A stretch of DNA of 64,000 nucleotides from Lachnospiraceae bacterium (GTDB taxonomy: Bacteria > Bacillota > Clostridia > Lachnospirales > Lachnospiraceae), in assembly GCA_017614155.1 (NCBI GenBank), contig JAGACK010000036.1:48663-112662 (forward strand), in the 5' to 3' direction. Made by a program: the position numbers and the translations under genes. Within the stretch, counting starts at the first letter, position 1. Each line of letters starts with the position of its first letter. This document shows, in pieces, positions 1 to 8,395 of the stretch. The notes under the pieces were generated by a model that did no database searches, had not been told where the DNA came from, and saw nothing but the letters and a program-made list of their open reading frames with translations.

Positions 1-1
1 G

Positions 2-232
2 ATGCTCCTCGGTCTTCTGTCGGATATCGGCGTGAAGATGATAGCGCTCGCCGGCTTTGACGGATACTCAAGTGAGGCCAGAGTGAATTATTACAATGAA
101 GACATGGAATATGATTTTGCGCATAACTATGCTCTGGAACTGAATGAATACACGGCAAAGGTCATTCACTCCCTGGTAAAAAAGGGTACAGAGATAACCT
201 TTGTTACGGAGTCAAAATATGAACAATATTAA
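2..232 (+). CDS. C-terminal end of aldolase-like protein (partial)
   Basis: The reading frame is already open at the left edge of the window, so only the last 76 residues are seen. It ends with TAA at 230-232 and overlaps the next gene. The fragment contains LAGFDGY and ends in FVTESKY. From memory this resembles the C-terminal domain of DRE-TIM (HMGL-like) aldolases found in polysaccharide loci next to HAD phosphatases and ThDP enzymes, which is the order seen here. No catalytic residues of the aldolase barrel are inside the window, so the assignment rests on the tail and the gene order and is tentative. Confidence 0.45.
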   Translation: MLLGLLSDIGVKMIALAGFDGYSSEARVNYYNEDMEYDFAHNYALELNEYTAKVIHSLVKKGTEITFVTESKYEQY

Positions 233-866
233 GCTGATCATTTTTGACCTGGATGGCACTCTGTTCAATACAAAACCCGGGATCATGAAAGCTATAATGA
301 AAACGATGGATGAAAAGGGCCTTCAAAGACCATCTGAGGAGATCTGCGATACTTTTATAGGACCTCCGATAGAAGACAGCTTCGTCAGGGTATACGGGGT
401 AAGCAGGGAGGAATCAAAGAATCTTTCGAACTGTTTTCGCGGCTACTACGGTGAAGATGATTATCTGTATCGGACGGAAGAGTATGAGGGCATGAGAGAA
501 ACTCTGGCCGAACTGAAGAAACGCGGCATGAAGCTTGCTCTTGCAACATACAAAAAAGAATGGATGGCCGTGAAGCTGTGCAGACACTTTGGATATGATG
601 AGTTTCTTGACTGCATGCACGGGAGCGATCCGGAGGGAAAACGCACCAAGGCAGGGATCATAAACATGTGCATGGAGGAATGCGGCTGTACAAATGAGGA
701 GACGGTTATGGTGGGTGACACGGATTTTGATGCCGTAGGCGCGTCGAAAGCCGGTACATCCTTTATCGGTGTGACCTATGGCTGCGGCTTTACGGCAAAA
801 GAAGATGTAGAGGCTTATGAGGGCGCTGTGGCGATAGACTTTCCAAAGGAGCTGCTTGAGCTATGA
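219..866 (+). CDS. HAD-superfamily phosphatase (phosphoglycolate phosphatase-like)
   Basis: A 215-residue cytoplasmic hydrolase. HAD motif I is DLDGT at residues 10-14, with D10 as the expected nucleophile and D12 as the acid/base. Motif II is the threonine in ATYKK, and motif IV is GDTDFD around D167. A helical cap of the PGP type lies between motifs I and II. Length fits the family (210-230). The start is the ATG at 219, because GGAG at 208-211 is correctly spaced; a TTG at 201 in the same frame is less likely. The gene overlaps the upstream aldolase-like gene and shares ATGA with the downstream ThDP enzyme, so the three are translationally coupled. The substrate is unknown; a phosphorylated intermediate in synthesis of a glycan substituent is inferred from the neighbours. 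Confidence 0.85.
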   Translation: MNNIKLIIFDLDGTLFNTKPGIMKAIMKTMDEKGLQRPSEEICDTFIGPPIEDSFVRVYGVSREESKNLSNCFRGYYGEDDYLYRTEEYEGMRETLAELKKRGMKLALATYKKEWMAVKLCRHFGYDEFLDCMHGSDPEGKRTKAGIINMCMEECGCTNEETVMVGDTDFDAVGASKAGTSFIGVTYGCGFTAKEDVEAYEGAVAIDFPKELLEL

Positions 867-2671
867 AGAAAAAAGTTTCCGATCTTGTAGCGGATTTTTT
901 TGTTTCAAAAGGAATAGAGACTGTGTTTACGGTCACAGGCGGCGGCGCCATGCATCTCAATGATTCCCTGGGACATCATGAAAAGCTGCACTGCATCTAT
1001 GATCATCATGAACAGGCTTCAGCCATTGCCGCGGAAGCCTATGCAAGGTACAGCGGAAGGATCGCAGCAGTCTGTGTTACTTCAGGACCCGGGGGAACAA
1101 ACGCGATCACGGGCGTGCTGGGAGGATATCTTGACTCGGTTCCGATGTTCATTGTTTCGGGACAGGTCAAGACTGCGACCACGGTCGGAGCATATGATCT
1201 GCCGCTGAGGCAGCTGGGAGATCAGGAATATGACATAGTAAAAAGCGTGAAGGACATGACCAAATATGCCGTCATGGTAAGGGATCCGGAAGAGATCATC
1301 TATCATCTGGAAAAGGCATTTTTTCTTGCGGTAAACGGGAGAAAAGGACCGGTGTGGATCGACATTCCTCTTGATGTCCAGGGGGCATATGTGGAAACAG
1401 ATGATCTTTACGGCTATGACGGCAGGGATGATGATATCACTGAAAATCCCGTATATGATATGTCCTGCACAGAAAAGATCTTAGAAAAGATAAATGCAGC
1501 AAAAAGGCCTTTGATCCTTGCTGGCGAGGGGATCTATTTTGGAGATGCGCACCGCGAATTCCTCAAATGCATAGATGCGCTGAAGATACCGGTTGTGACA
1601 GCATGGAATGCAAATGATCTCATACCGGATGACTGTCCTTATTTTGCGGGGCGTCCGGGAAGCGTCGGTACAAGAGGCGGAAATTTTGCAGTTCAGAGCG
1701 CTGATCTGCTGCTGGTCCTGGGATGCCGGATGAACATCAGGATCATCAGTTACAACGAGCATAATTTTGCAAAGAACGCATATAAGATAATGGTCGATAT
1801 AGACTCATCAGAGCTTCAGAAACCGACCGTAAAGATAGACATGCCTATACATGCCAATGTAAAGGATGTGCTTGAAGATCTGATCCGTCACTCATCAAAA
1901 AAGGTTACAGATCACGGAAAATGGACTGCATGGTGCAGGGATATCAACCGGAGATATCCTGCATGCAAAAAAGAATATTTTGATAATGACAGGCCGTTAA
2001 ACCCGTATGTTTTTATTAAACGCCTGTCAGAATATCTGTCAGAAGGCGATGCCGTAATAGTCGGAAACGGCGCGGCCTGCGTCCAGACCTTCCAGGCTTT
2101 TGAGGTAAAGAGGGATCAGAGGCTGTTTACCAATTCCGGATGCGCAGCCATGGGATACGGTTTCCCGGCAGCGGTCGGTGTCTCGGTCTATAGAGGAAAC
2201 AGGCGGACTGTCTGCATAGACGGTGACGGCAGCTTCATGATGAACCTGCAGGAGCTTCAGACGGCAAAATACAATGATCTGGACCTGAAGATATTCATAC
2301 TGAACAATAACGGATACCATTCCATCAGACAGACACAGACAAATCTTTTCAAGCCTCCGCTTGTGGGAGTCTGTGACGGAAACGGAGTGAGTTTCCCTGA
2401 CTTTGAAAGGCTGGCGTACGGATTTGATATTCCCTATGCAAGGATAGATTCGATCGAGGGTACAGATAAGGAAAACTTTGACAGGATCTTCGATATGAAG
2501 GGACCGGTACTCATAGAAGCAGTCGTGGATGAGAAGCAGAATTTTGAGCCGAAGCTTTCAAGCAGGATGTCCGAAGACGGAAAGATGGTATCTCCCGATA
2601 TAGACGACATGTTCCCCTTCCTTCCCAGAGAGGAATACGAGGCGGTGCACGCCGAAGCGCTTGATCTGTAG
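863..2671 (+). CDS. ThDP-dependent enzyme, acetolactate synthase/decarboxylase-like
   Basis: A 602-residue protein with the three-domain layout of the acetolactate synthase superfamily. The N-terminal pyrimidine-binding domain carries the catalytic glutamate E50 in DHHEQ. A central domain follows, and the C-terminal pyrophosphate-binding domain has GDGS from 454 and the matching NNNG at 481-484, the classical GDG-x(24-27)-NN cofactor motif. It is unlikely to be housekeeping IlvB: there is no small regulatory subunit nearby, and it sits between a HAD phosphatase and glycosyltransferases. ThDP enzymes in glycan loci usually decarboxylate or ligate 2-oxo acids to make unusual sugar substituents; which reaction applies here is unknown. 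It starts in an ATGA overlap with the HAD gene, with AAGGAG upstream. Confidence 0.85.
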   Translation: MKKKVSDLVADFFVSKGIETVFTVTGGGAMHLNDSLGHHEKLHCIYDHHEQASAIAAEAYARYSGRIAAVCVTSGPGGTNAITGVLGGYLDSVPMFIVSGQVKTATTVGAYDLPLRQLGDQEYDIVKSVKDMTKYAVMVRDPEEIIYHLEKAFFLAVNGRKGPVWIDIPLDVQGAYVETDDLYGYDGRDDDITENPVYDMSCTEKILEKINAAKRPLILAGEGIYFGDAHREFLKCIDALKIPVVTAWNANDLIPDDCPYFAGRPGSVGTRGGNFAVQSADLLLVLGCRMNIRIISYNEHNFAKNAYKIMVDIDSSELQKPTVKIDMPIHANVKDVLEDLIRHSSKKVTDHGKWTAWCRDINRRYPACKKEYFDNDRPLNPYVFIKRLSEYLSEGDAVIVGNGAACVQTFQAFEVKRDQRLFTNSGCAAMGYGFPAAVGVSVYRGNRRTVCIDGDGSFMMNLQELQTAKYNDLDLKIFILNNNGYHSIRQTQTNLFKPPLVGVCDGNGVSFPDFERLAYGFDIPYARIDSIEGTDKENFDRIFDMKGPVLIEAVVDEKQNFEPKLSSRMSEDGKMVSPDIDDMFPFLPREEYEAVHAEALDL

Positions 2672-3691
2672 ATGAAAAAAATAGATATACTTTATCAGTT
2701 CAATGAAAAATATGCGCCCTTTGCAGGCACATCGATCGCATCGGTATTTGAAAATAATAAACACCTCGATGAGATAAGGATCTTTGTGCTGGGAGAGGAT
2801 CTGTCGCAGGGTACAAAGGACAGGCTTTCGGGATTTGCAGCCGGACATGAAAGAACTATCATATTTGTTGATGCCTCAGAGCTTGTGAACATGATGAAGG
2901 ATCTGGGCATGCCTGCCTACAGAGGATCCTATGCGGCAAACATGAGACTGTTCATCGGATCTGTTTCGCAGATCGATTCGGACAGGCTTCTGTATCTTGA
3001 TTCCGATACGATAGTTGACGGAAAGCTCGACGAACTCATTGACTGCGATATGAAGGGTTATCCGGTTGCGATGGTGCTGGATTCTCTTGTAAGAAAGCAC
3101 AAGCTGCGTCTGGGATTTGCATCAGATGAACCATACTTCAATTCAGGCATGATGCTCTTTGACATGAATGAATGGAGAAGCAAAAAATGCTCCGAAAGGA
3201 TAGCGGAGCATGTGAAAAATGTCCGTGCCTGGTACCCCTCTCCGGATCAGGATCTGATCAATGTGGTGCTGAAGGGAGAAATACTGAAACTCCCGCCCAG
3301 ATACAACATGCAGCCCGTTCTCCTTGCGTTTGATACGGCAGACTACATGAAGACTTTCGGGCCGGAAGGGTATTATACTTTTGGCGAGATCAGGAATGAT
3401 CTGAATGAACCGGTCATATACCATTTTTTCAGGTTTGTCGGGGAATTCCCGTGGCATGAGGGAAACGTGCATCCCGATAATGATATCTTTGACAGGTATC
3501 TGGCACTTTCACCCTGGAAGGGATATGAAAAAAAGAGATCGGAAGCAGGTTTTATACTAAGATTTGAAAAAGTGCTGTACAGGCTGCTGCCGCGGAAGGT
3601 TTTTATCAGGCTGTTCCGCCTTGCCTATGAGATGTTCATCAAAAAGGCAAATGAAGATTCACTGAAGGAAAAAACAAACAGGGTGATGTAA
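2672..3691 (+). CDS. Glycosyltransferase family 8 protein
   Basis: A 339-residue GT8 (LgtC/galactosyltransferase type) retaining glycosyltransferase. The metal-binding DxD motif is in LLYLDSDTIV (D110, D112). Downstream are YFNSGMMLFD and PDQDLINVV, which are typical acceptor-site and second metal-ligand blocks of the family. The C-terminal 60 residues are basic and amphipathic, suggesting peripheral membrane attachment. The ATG follows the upstream TAG directly with no good Shine-Dalgarno site, so translation probably depends on coupling. Its TAA overlaps the next ATG by one base. It likely adds a hexose to a lipid-linked surface glycan; the sugar cannot be told from sequence. Confidence 0.9.
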   Translation: MKKIDILYQFNEKYAPFAGTSIASVFENNKHLDEIRIFVLGEDLSQGTKDRLSGFAAGHERTIIFVDASELVNMMKDLGMPAYRGSYAANMRLFIGSVSQIDSDRLLYLDSDTIVDGKLDELIDCDMKGYPVAMVLDSLVRKHKLRLGFASDEPYFNSGMMLFDMNEWRSKKCSERIAEHVKNVRAWYPSPDQDLINVVLKGEILKLPPRYNMQPVLLAFDTADYMKTFGPEGYYTFGEIRNDLNEPVIYHFFRFVGEFPWHEGNVHPDNDIFDRYLALSPWKGYEKKRSEAGFILRFEKVLYRLLPRKVFIRLFRLAYEMFIKKANEDSLKEKTNRVM

Positions 3692-4677
3692 TGAAAAAGA
3701 TAAGTATACTGATACCGTGTTATAACGAAGTTGAAAATGTGAAGCCGATCTCCGAGGCTGTGGTAAAGATCATGGAAGAGGAGCTTTCGCGCTATGATTA
3801 TGAGCTTGTTTTCATAGACAACTGCTCCGAGGATGGGACCAGGGAAAAACTCGAAGAGATCTGCGCGTCAAACAAAAAGATAAAGGCCATACTCAATGTG
3901 ACAAATTTCGGACAGTTCAATTCTCCTTTCTACGGAATGTGTCAGACCACGGGTGACTGTACGATCTCCATGTGCTGTGATTTTCAGGATCCTCCCGAAC
4001 TCATACCTCAGTTCGTGGCGGAATGGGAGAAGGGCTACAAAATAGTAAGCGCCATCAAGACGGGAAGCAAAGAGAACGGGATCATATATTTCCTGCGAAG
4101 CTGCTACTACAAGGTGATCAGGAACATGTCATCGGTAAAGATGATAGAGCATTTCACCGGGACCGGACTGTATGACAGGTCCTTCATCAACCTGATCAGC
4201 CAGCTTGACGATCCCATACCTTTTCTTCGGGGCATAGTTGCGGAGTACAATTTCAAGAGAAAGGATATCCCCTATACTCAGAATGAAAGGAGAGCCGGAA
4301 AGACGCATAATAACTTCTACTCCCTCTATGACGCTGCGATGCTTTCGATCACTTCTTATACAAAGGTCGGACTGAGGCTTGCAACATGGGCAGGCTTTGT
4401 CATCGGAGCGATAAGCTTCATCGTGGCGATCATATTCCTTATCCTGAAACTGACTCACTGGGACAGCTTCCAGGCAGGCTATGCGCCCATGATCATAGGA
4501 GTATTCCTGCTCGGCGCCATACAGCTTTTCTTCATAGGTTTTCTGGGAGAATATGTCCTGAACATAAATACCCGTATCATGCACCGGCCTCTTGTTGTCG
4601 AGGAGAGGAGACTGAATTTTGACGGGACTGATGACAAAAAGGACGATGAGATAAAGGCGGAAAAGGATCAGATATGA
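3691..4677 (+). CDS. GT2 polyprenyl-phosphate glycosyltransferase (DPM1/GtrB-like)
   Basis: A 328-residue inverting GT2 enzyme. The N-terminal GT-A domain starts SILIPCYNEVENV and carries D97/D100 in CCDFQDPPE. Two C-terminal transmembrane helices lie near residues 228-252 and 263-288, ending in GFLGEYVLNI, the hallmark of the GtrB/DPM1/ArnC group. These enzymes transfer sugar from a nucleotide sugar to undecaprenyl phosphate; the lipid-linked sugar is then flipped and used by GT-C enzymes. The next gene encodes a polytopic membrane protein that could be such an acceptor enzyme, and the pair overlaps by 4 bases. Confidence 0.9.
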   Translation: MKKISILIPCYNEVENVKPISEAVVKIMEEELSRYDYELVFIDNCSEDGTREKLEEICASNKKIKAILNVTNFGQFNSPFYGMCQTTGDCTISMCCDFQDPPELIPQFVAEWEKGYKIVSAIKTGSKENGIIYFLRSCYYKVIRNMSSVKMIEHFTGTGLYDRSFINLISQLDDPIPFLRGIVAEYNFKRKDIPYTQNERRAGKTHNNFYSLYDAAMLSITSYTKVGLRLATWAGFVIGAISFIVAIIFLILKLTHWDSFQAGYAPMIIGVFLLGAIQLFFIGFLGEYVLNINTRIMHRPLVVEERRLNFDGTDDKKDDEIKAEKDQI

Positions 4678-6356
4678 TAGTAACCCTTCTTAACTGGATA
4701 TGGGCATTTATCACATTTGTTCTTACAGGATTTCTGGTCAGAAAAACAGTGGGAGCAGTTACGGGATGGTATATGAAAAAAGCTGATGAGATCATAGTCA
4801 GCGGTATCGTCTTTTGTACGGTTTTTGCCCAGGCAGTAAGCCTTTTTTACAAGGTGGGAGTTCTGTGTACCTGCATGCTGGCAGTTATAGACATAGTGAG
4901 CATGGCTGTATGCAGAAAGGATATAATAAACACTCTCCGGGCTGTTTCAGGTTCGAAGATCAAAAATTGGAAGGTGTTTTTGAGCATGGTCTTCGGATTT
5001 GTCTTTCTGATGGCGGCAACTCTGAAGGTCGAGCATGTGGATTCATATCTTTATCACGCTCAGGCGATAGAGTGGAATGAACTGTACGGAGCAGTAAAGG
5101 GACTGGGAAACCTTCATGCCAGACTTGCTTACAACAGTTCATTTTTCTGTTTGCAGGCATTGTTTTCCCTAAGAGGACTGACAGGCAGATCACTTCATGT
5201 ACTGAACGGGCTTTTCTGTTTCCTTGCCACGGTTTTTTCATTCGGATCGATGAGATTCTTTGATACAAAAAAGATTAGTGCTTCCGATACAGTCAGGATG
5301 ATCACATTCTTTTATGTGATCTATTCATTCAATTATATCTCCTCACCATGCTCTGATATACTGACCCTGCTCATGCTCATATATGTGATGATCAAATGGA
5401 CGGAGATCGCAGAGGAAAGAAATGACCGGATACTCCAGGATACTGCATTTTTAGGGGTGCTCAGCGTGTATCTGGTAACACTGAAGCTTTCGGCCATGCC
5501 TTTGATACTGCTCTGTCTGTATCCTTTGTACGGGTTTGCAAAAACCAGAAAATGGAAGAGCATGATCTTTATGCTGGTAACAGGAACACTTGTGATATCT
5601 CCGTTTTTTGCAAGGAATATAATACAGTCAGGATATTTATTGTATCCGTTCCCGGCCCTTGATCTTTTTAAGGTGGATTGGAAGATACCTGCAGAAAAGG
5701 CTGCCTATGAGAGCAAGGAGATAATGGCATGGGGAAGAGGTATGACAGAAGCAGAGCAATACGACTTTGGATTCAGTATATGGATACACAGGTGGTGGCA
5801 GGTGCTTGAAAGCGAATACAAGCTTTTTGTCCTGATAGATCTGTCAGCTATTATTTTTGATATTTTTGTATTTGTGGGCAAGATCAGAGAAAAGAAGGCA
5901 GATGTGAGGATGTTTCTGATCACCGTGATCGTCATTGCATGGACATACTGGTTCTTTACGGCGCCCATAGTAAGATACGGCATGCCTTTCATGATACTTG
6001 TTCCTGCCGTCAGCATGATGTTTGCAGACAAAGGAGTTCGTGCCTGCTTTGCCGGACTTACCGGGCTTTTTGTGGCAGCATTTCTTTTTCAGCTGATCCC
6101 GTCTTTTGATACATATAACTGCAAAATAATGTATCCGGAAGATTATCCGCTCAATGAGGGGGTTGAAAATGAGATAACTTCTGCTTCAGGAGAAACATTT
6201 ATCATATATACGCCGGTGAAAGGAGCAGATCTTCCGGATTATCCCATATATCATCAGTTCCCGGCTGTTCCGTTAAAGAGAAATATAAAGGAAGCGGAGA
6301 TGAGGGGAAATGATTTTTCTGACGGTTTCAGGTTCAGGACAAAAGCAGGAGAGTAG
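4674..6356 (+). CDS. Polytopic glycan-locus membrane protein (LIC_10190-like / GT-C)
   Basis: A 560-residue integral membrane protein with about 11-13 predicted hydrophobic segments and a short C-terminal extracytoplasmic domain (about residues 480-560). A loop after the third hydrophobic block has DSYLYHAQAIEW followed by GLGNLH and LAYNSS. I recall this pattern from LIC_10190-type membrane proteins, a family of uncharacterised glycan-cluster proteins. The acidic DS-x-x-YH loop would suit a GT-C-type glycosyltransferase using polyprenyl-phosphate sugar, and the gene overlaps the GtrB-like gene that would supply this donor. It could also be a polymerase (Wzy). The topology is clear; the function is inference. 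Confidence 0.6.
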   Translation: MIVTLLNWIWAFITFVLTGFLVRKTVGAVTGWYMKKADEIIVSGIVFCTVFAQAVSLFYKVGVLCTCMLAVIDIVSMAVCRKDIINTLRAVSGSKIKNWKVFLSMVFGFVFLMAATLKVEHVDSYLYHAQAIEWNELYGAVKGLGNLHARLAYNSSFFCLQALFSLRGLTGRSLHVLNGLFCFLATVFSFGSMRFFDTKKISASDTVRMITFFYVIYSFNYISSPCSDILTLLMLIYVMIKWTEIAEERNDRILQDTAFLGVLSVYLVTLKLSAMPLILLCLYPLYGFAKTRKWKSMIFMLVTGTLVISPFFARNIIQSGYLLYPFPALDLFKVDWKIPAEKAAYESKEIMAWGRGMTEAEQYDFGFSIWIHRWWQVLESEYKLFVLIDLSAIIFDIFVFVGKIREKKADVRMFLITVIVIAWTYWFFTAPIVRYGMPFMILVPAVSMMFADKGVRACFAGLTGLFVAAFLFQLIPSFDTYNCKIMYPEDYPLNEGVENEITSASGETFIIYTPVKGADLPDYPIYHQFPAVPLKRNIKEAEMRGNDFSDGFRFRTKAGE

Positions 6357-6359
6357 GAT

Positions 6360-7163
6360 TTGAAAAGACCAAAGATCACCATCGTGACGGTGGTAAAAAA
6401 TGATGCCGAAGGCATCAGAAAGACCATCGACTCGGTTATAGCACAGGATTATGACAATATCGAATATGTGATAAAGGACGGTATTTCGACTGACGGTACT
6501 GTTGAGATAATAAAAGATGCCGCATCGGCTTATCCGTTTATCAGGTTTGTATCCTCCAAAGATTCCGGGATCTATGATGCCATGAATCAGGCAATGAGGC
6601 TGGTGAGCGGGGACTACACACAGTTTCTGAATGCCGGAGATGTTCTTGCCAGCAGCTTCGTGATATCAAGAGTTGCTCTGGCAGCAGCAGATTCAAGGGC
6701 AGCGGCGCTTTATGGGGATATCATCTATATCAATGAGGACGGGTCGGAGGAACTTCGAAAATACGGAAAGCTCTGCGCGAACAGACTTTATTATCTTACC
6801 GGCGACTGCATCAATCACCAGGCGCTCTTTGTGGCAACAAAGCTTCTTCGAAGGGAGCATTTTGATACCTCATATGCGATCTGCGCAGACAGGGAGTGGA
6901 TGCTGCGCATAGGAATGCATGACAGAAAAATGAAGATGAGGTGCCTTGACTTCCCTATCGTTTATTATCCCCTTGACGGCGCGTCCGTTATAAACAAGGC
7001 GCAGTACAGGGCGGAAGCAGACCGCTGCATAAAAAAACATATGCCCGCGGGATATCCGGTCTTTGCCTTCTTTGAGTTTCTGAGGGATAATAAAAAACTG
7101 GCGGAGATACTGCACCGTGCATACAGGGTGATCTTTATAGACAGGGACTTTAAGCGGATATAA
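6360..7163 (+). CDS. GT2 family glycosyltransferase
   Basis: A 267-residue GT2 enzyme of the WcaA/colanic acid type. The N-terminus has ITIVTVVKNDAEG, then IKDGISTDGT and the nucleotide-binding acidic region around SGDYTQFLNAGD. The more C-terminal INHQALF and DREWMLR are typical of this subgroup. No membrane span is seen. The start is a TTG at 6360 preceded by GGAG at 6349-6352; no ATG is available nearby. It lies 3 bases after the membrane-protein gene and closes the first co-directional glycan block (genes from 2 to 7163). Confidence 0.88.
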   Translation: MKRPKITIVTVVKNDAEGIRKTIDSVIAQDYDNIEYVIKDGISTDGTVEIIKDAASAYPFIRFVSSKDSGIYDAMNQAMRLVSGDYTQFLNAGDVLASSFVISRVALAAADSRAAALYGDIIYINEDGSEELRKYGKLCANRLYYLTGDCINHQALFVATKLLRREHFDTSYAICADREWMLRIGMHDRKMKMRCLDFPIVYYPLDGASVINKAQYRAEADRCIKKHMPAGYPVFAFFEFLRDNKKLAEILHRAYRVIFIDRDFKRI

Positions 7164-7180
7164 AAGATATGGATATGAGG

Positions 7181-7209
7181 TTTACAAAAACAGTAAACGA
7201 CAGTAAAAT
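7181..7209 (+). promoter_or_regulatory. Promoter for the 7282 ATPase gene
   Basis: TTTACA (7181-7186), a 17-base spacer and TAAAAT (7204-7209) form a good sigma-A type promoter. The expected transcription start is near 7216, leaving a leader of about 65 bases. The first of three direct repeats fills the spacer and -10 element, and the other two lie just downstream of the start. Confidence 0.55.
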
Positions 7210-7266
7210 TATATCAAAACAGTAAACGACTATAAAACAAATATAAAACTATAAACGACTATAAAT
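7187..7266 (+). repeat. Three 22-bp direct repeats, 29-bp period, over ATPase promoter
   Basis: Three copies begin at 7187, 7216 and 7245, exactly 29 bases apart. Each holds two near-identical halves of the form C(A/T)(G/A)TAAA, ten bases apart, around ACGAC. Copies one and two are the closest match; copy three has T and A substitutions in both halves. The array covers the promoter and early leader of the AAA+ ATPase gene, which suggests binding sites of a regulator, possibly the ATPase itself through its C-terminal winged-helix-like region. Confidence 0.8.
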
Positions 7267-7281
7267 AGTCTGGGATCAGGT

Positions 7282-8319
7282 ATGAAAGATAATCCATATT
7301 CATTAATGTTTGGAAAAGCTCCGGGACAGATGATATCGCGAATGGCATTGTCAGAGGAGATATATGACGCATTTTTAAGTGAAACGCCATCTGTGATGAT
7401 ATATATGTTAATGGGAGTCAGGGGATCCGGAAAAACAGTCATGATGACTGAATTGTCCGAGAAACTTGGCAGTTATAAGGACTGGATCACTGTTGAATTG
7501 AATCCTTCGCGTGATCTCCTTGTTGGTCTGGCATCAAAACTGTATAACGAAAAGGGTTTGTCAAGAATCTTTGACAAAGCAAAGATAAATCTATCCTTCT
7601 TTGGCATAGGTGTAGAAATGGAAGGAACTCAGAAGATATATGACATAGAGGTTGCCATTGACCATATGTTGAGAGCTTTGAAAAAAAACGGAAAAAAAGT
7701 ATTGGTTACTATCGATGAAGTAGTAAACAGCAGTGAGATGCGGATTTTTGCAAGCGCGTACCAGATCTTCATCAGAGATGATCTTCCGCTGTTCCTGATC
7801 ATGACAGGATTGTACGAAAATATTTATGCTCTGCAGGATGAAAAAAATCTCACATTTCTCTACAGAGCACCAAAGATCAAGCTGGGATCTCTTGATATGG
7901 GAAGCATAGCAGCTCATTACAGAAAGGTGTTTGATATAGATGAGGATACATCGAGAGAAATGGCCAAACTGACGAAGGGATATCCTTTTGCGTTTCAGGT
8001 GCTAGGTTACTATACCTATGAACATGGGGGCGACTACAAAAAGGCAATCTTCGATTTCAGACAGCGCTTAAATGAATATGTCTATGATAAGATCTGGTCA
8101 GAGTTGTCAGCAAACGATAAAAAAGTTGCAAATGCCATAGCAATGTCAAAAACCGGAAGGATAGCGGAAATACGGGAAATATTAGGAATGGATTCCAATG
8201 GATTTGCACCATACAGAGAAAGACTGATAAAAAAGGGAATTGTAAACGGCACGGACAGAGGATACATTCGATTTGAACTTCCATTATTTGATGAATATGT
8301 GAAGGATAATTACATTTGA
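7282..8319 (+). CDS. AAA+ ATPase, archaeal-ATPase-like (COG1672 type)
   Basis: A 345-residue ATPase starting NPYSLMFGKAPG. Walker A is GVRGSGKT (K51, T52) and Walker B is LVTIDEV with D145 and E146. A lid region follows (GYPFAFQVLGYY), and the C-terminal 90 residues look like a winged helix (IAEIREILGMDSNGFAPYRE). It belongs with the single-gene ATP-binding proteins related to archaeal ATPases, common in Lachnospiraceae and bifidobacteria, whose role is unknown. A paralogue with the same layout is at 21395-22549. The start is the ATG at 7282 with only a weak ribosome binding site. It stands alone among glycosyltransferases, is AT-richer than they are, and has its own promoter with direct repeats. 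Confidence 0.82.
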   Translation: MKDNPYSLMFGKAPGQMISRMALSEEIYDAFLSETPSVMIYMLMGVRGSGKTVMMTELSEKLGSYKDWITVELNPSRDLLVGLASKLYNEKGLSRIFDKAKINLSFFGIGVEMEGTQKIYDIEVAIDHMLRALKKNGKKVLVTIDEVVNSSEMRIFASAYQIFIRDDLPLFLIMTGLYENIYALQDEKNLTFLYRAPKIKLGSLDMGSIAAHYRKVFDIDEDTSREMAKLTKGYPFAFQVLGYYTYEHGGDYKKAIFDFRQRLNEYVYDKIWSELSANDKKVANAIAMSKTGRIAEIREILGMDSNGFAPYRERLIKKGIVNGTDRGYIRFELPLFDEYVKDNYI

Positions 8320-8395
8320 CATGGCTAATATTAAACGCAAAATGATAAATATAACAGGATCCTTTTTAATGGGAGTGTAAATATTTTAAAAGACA

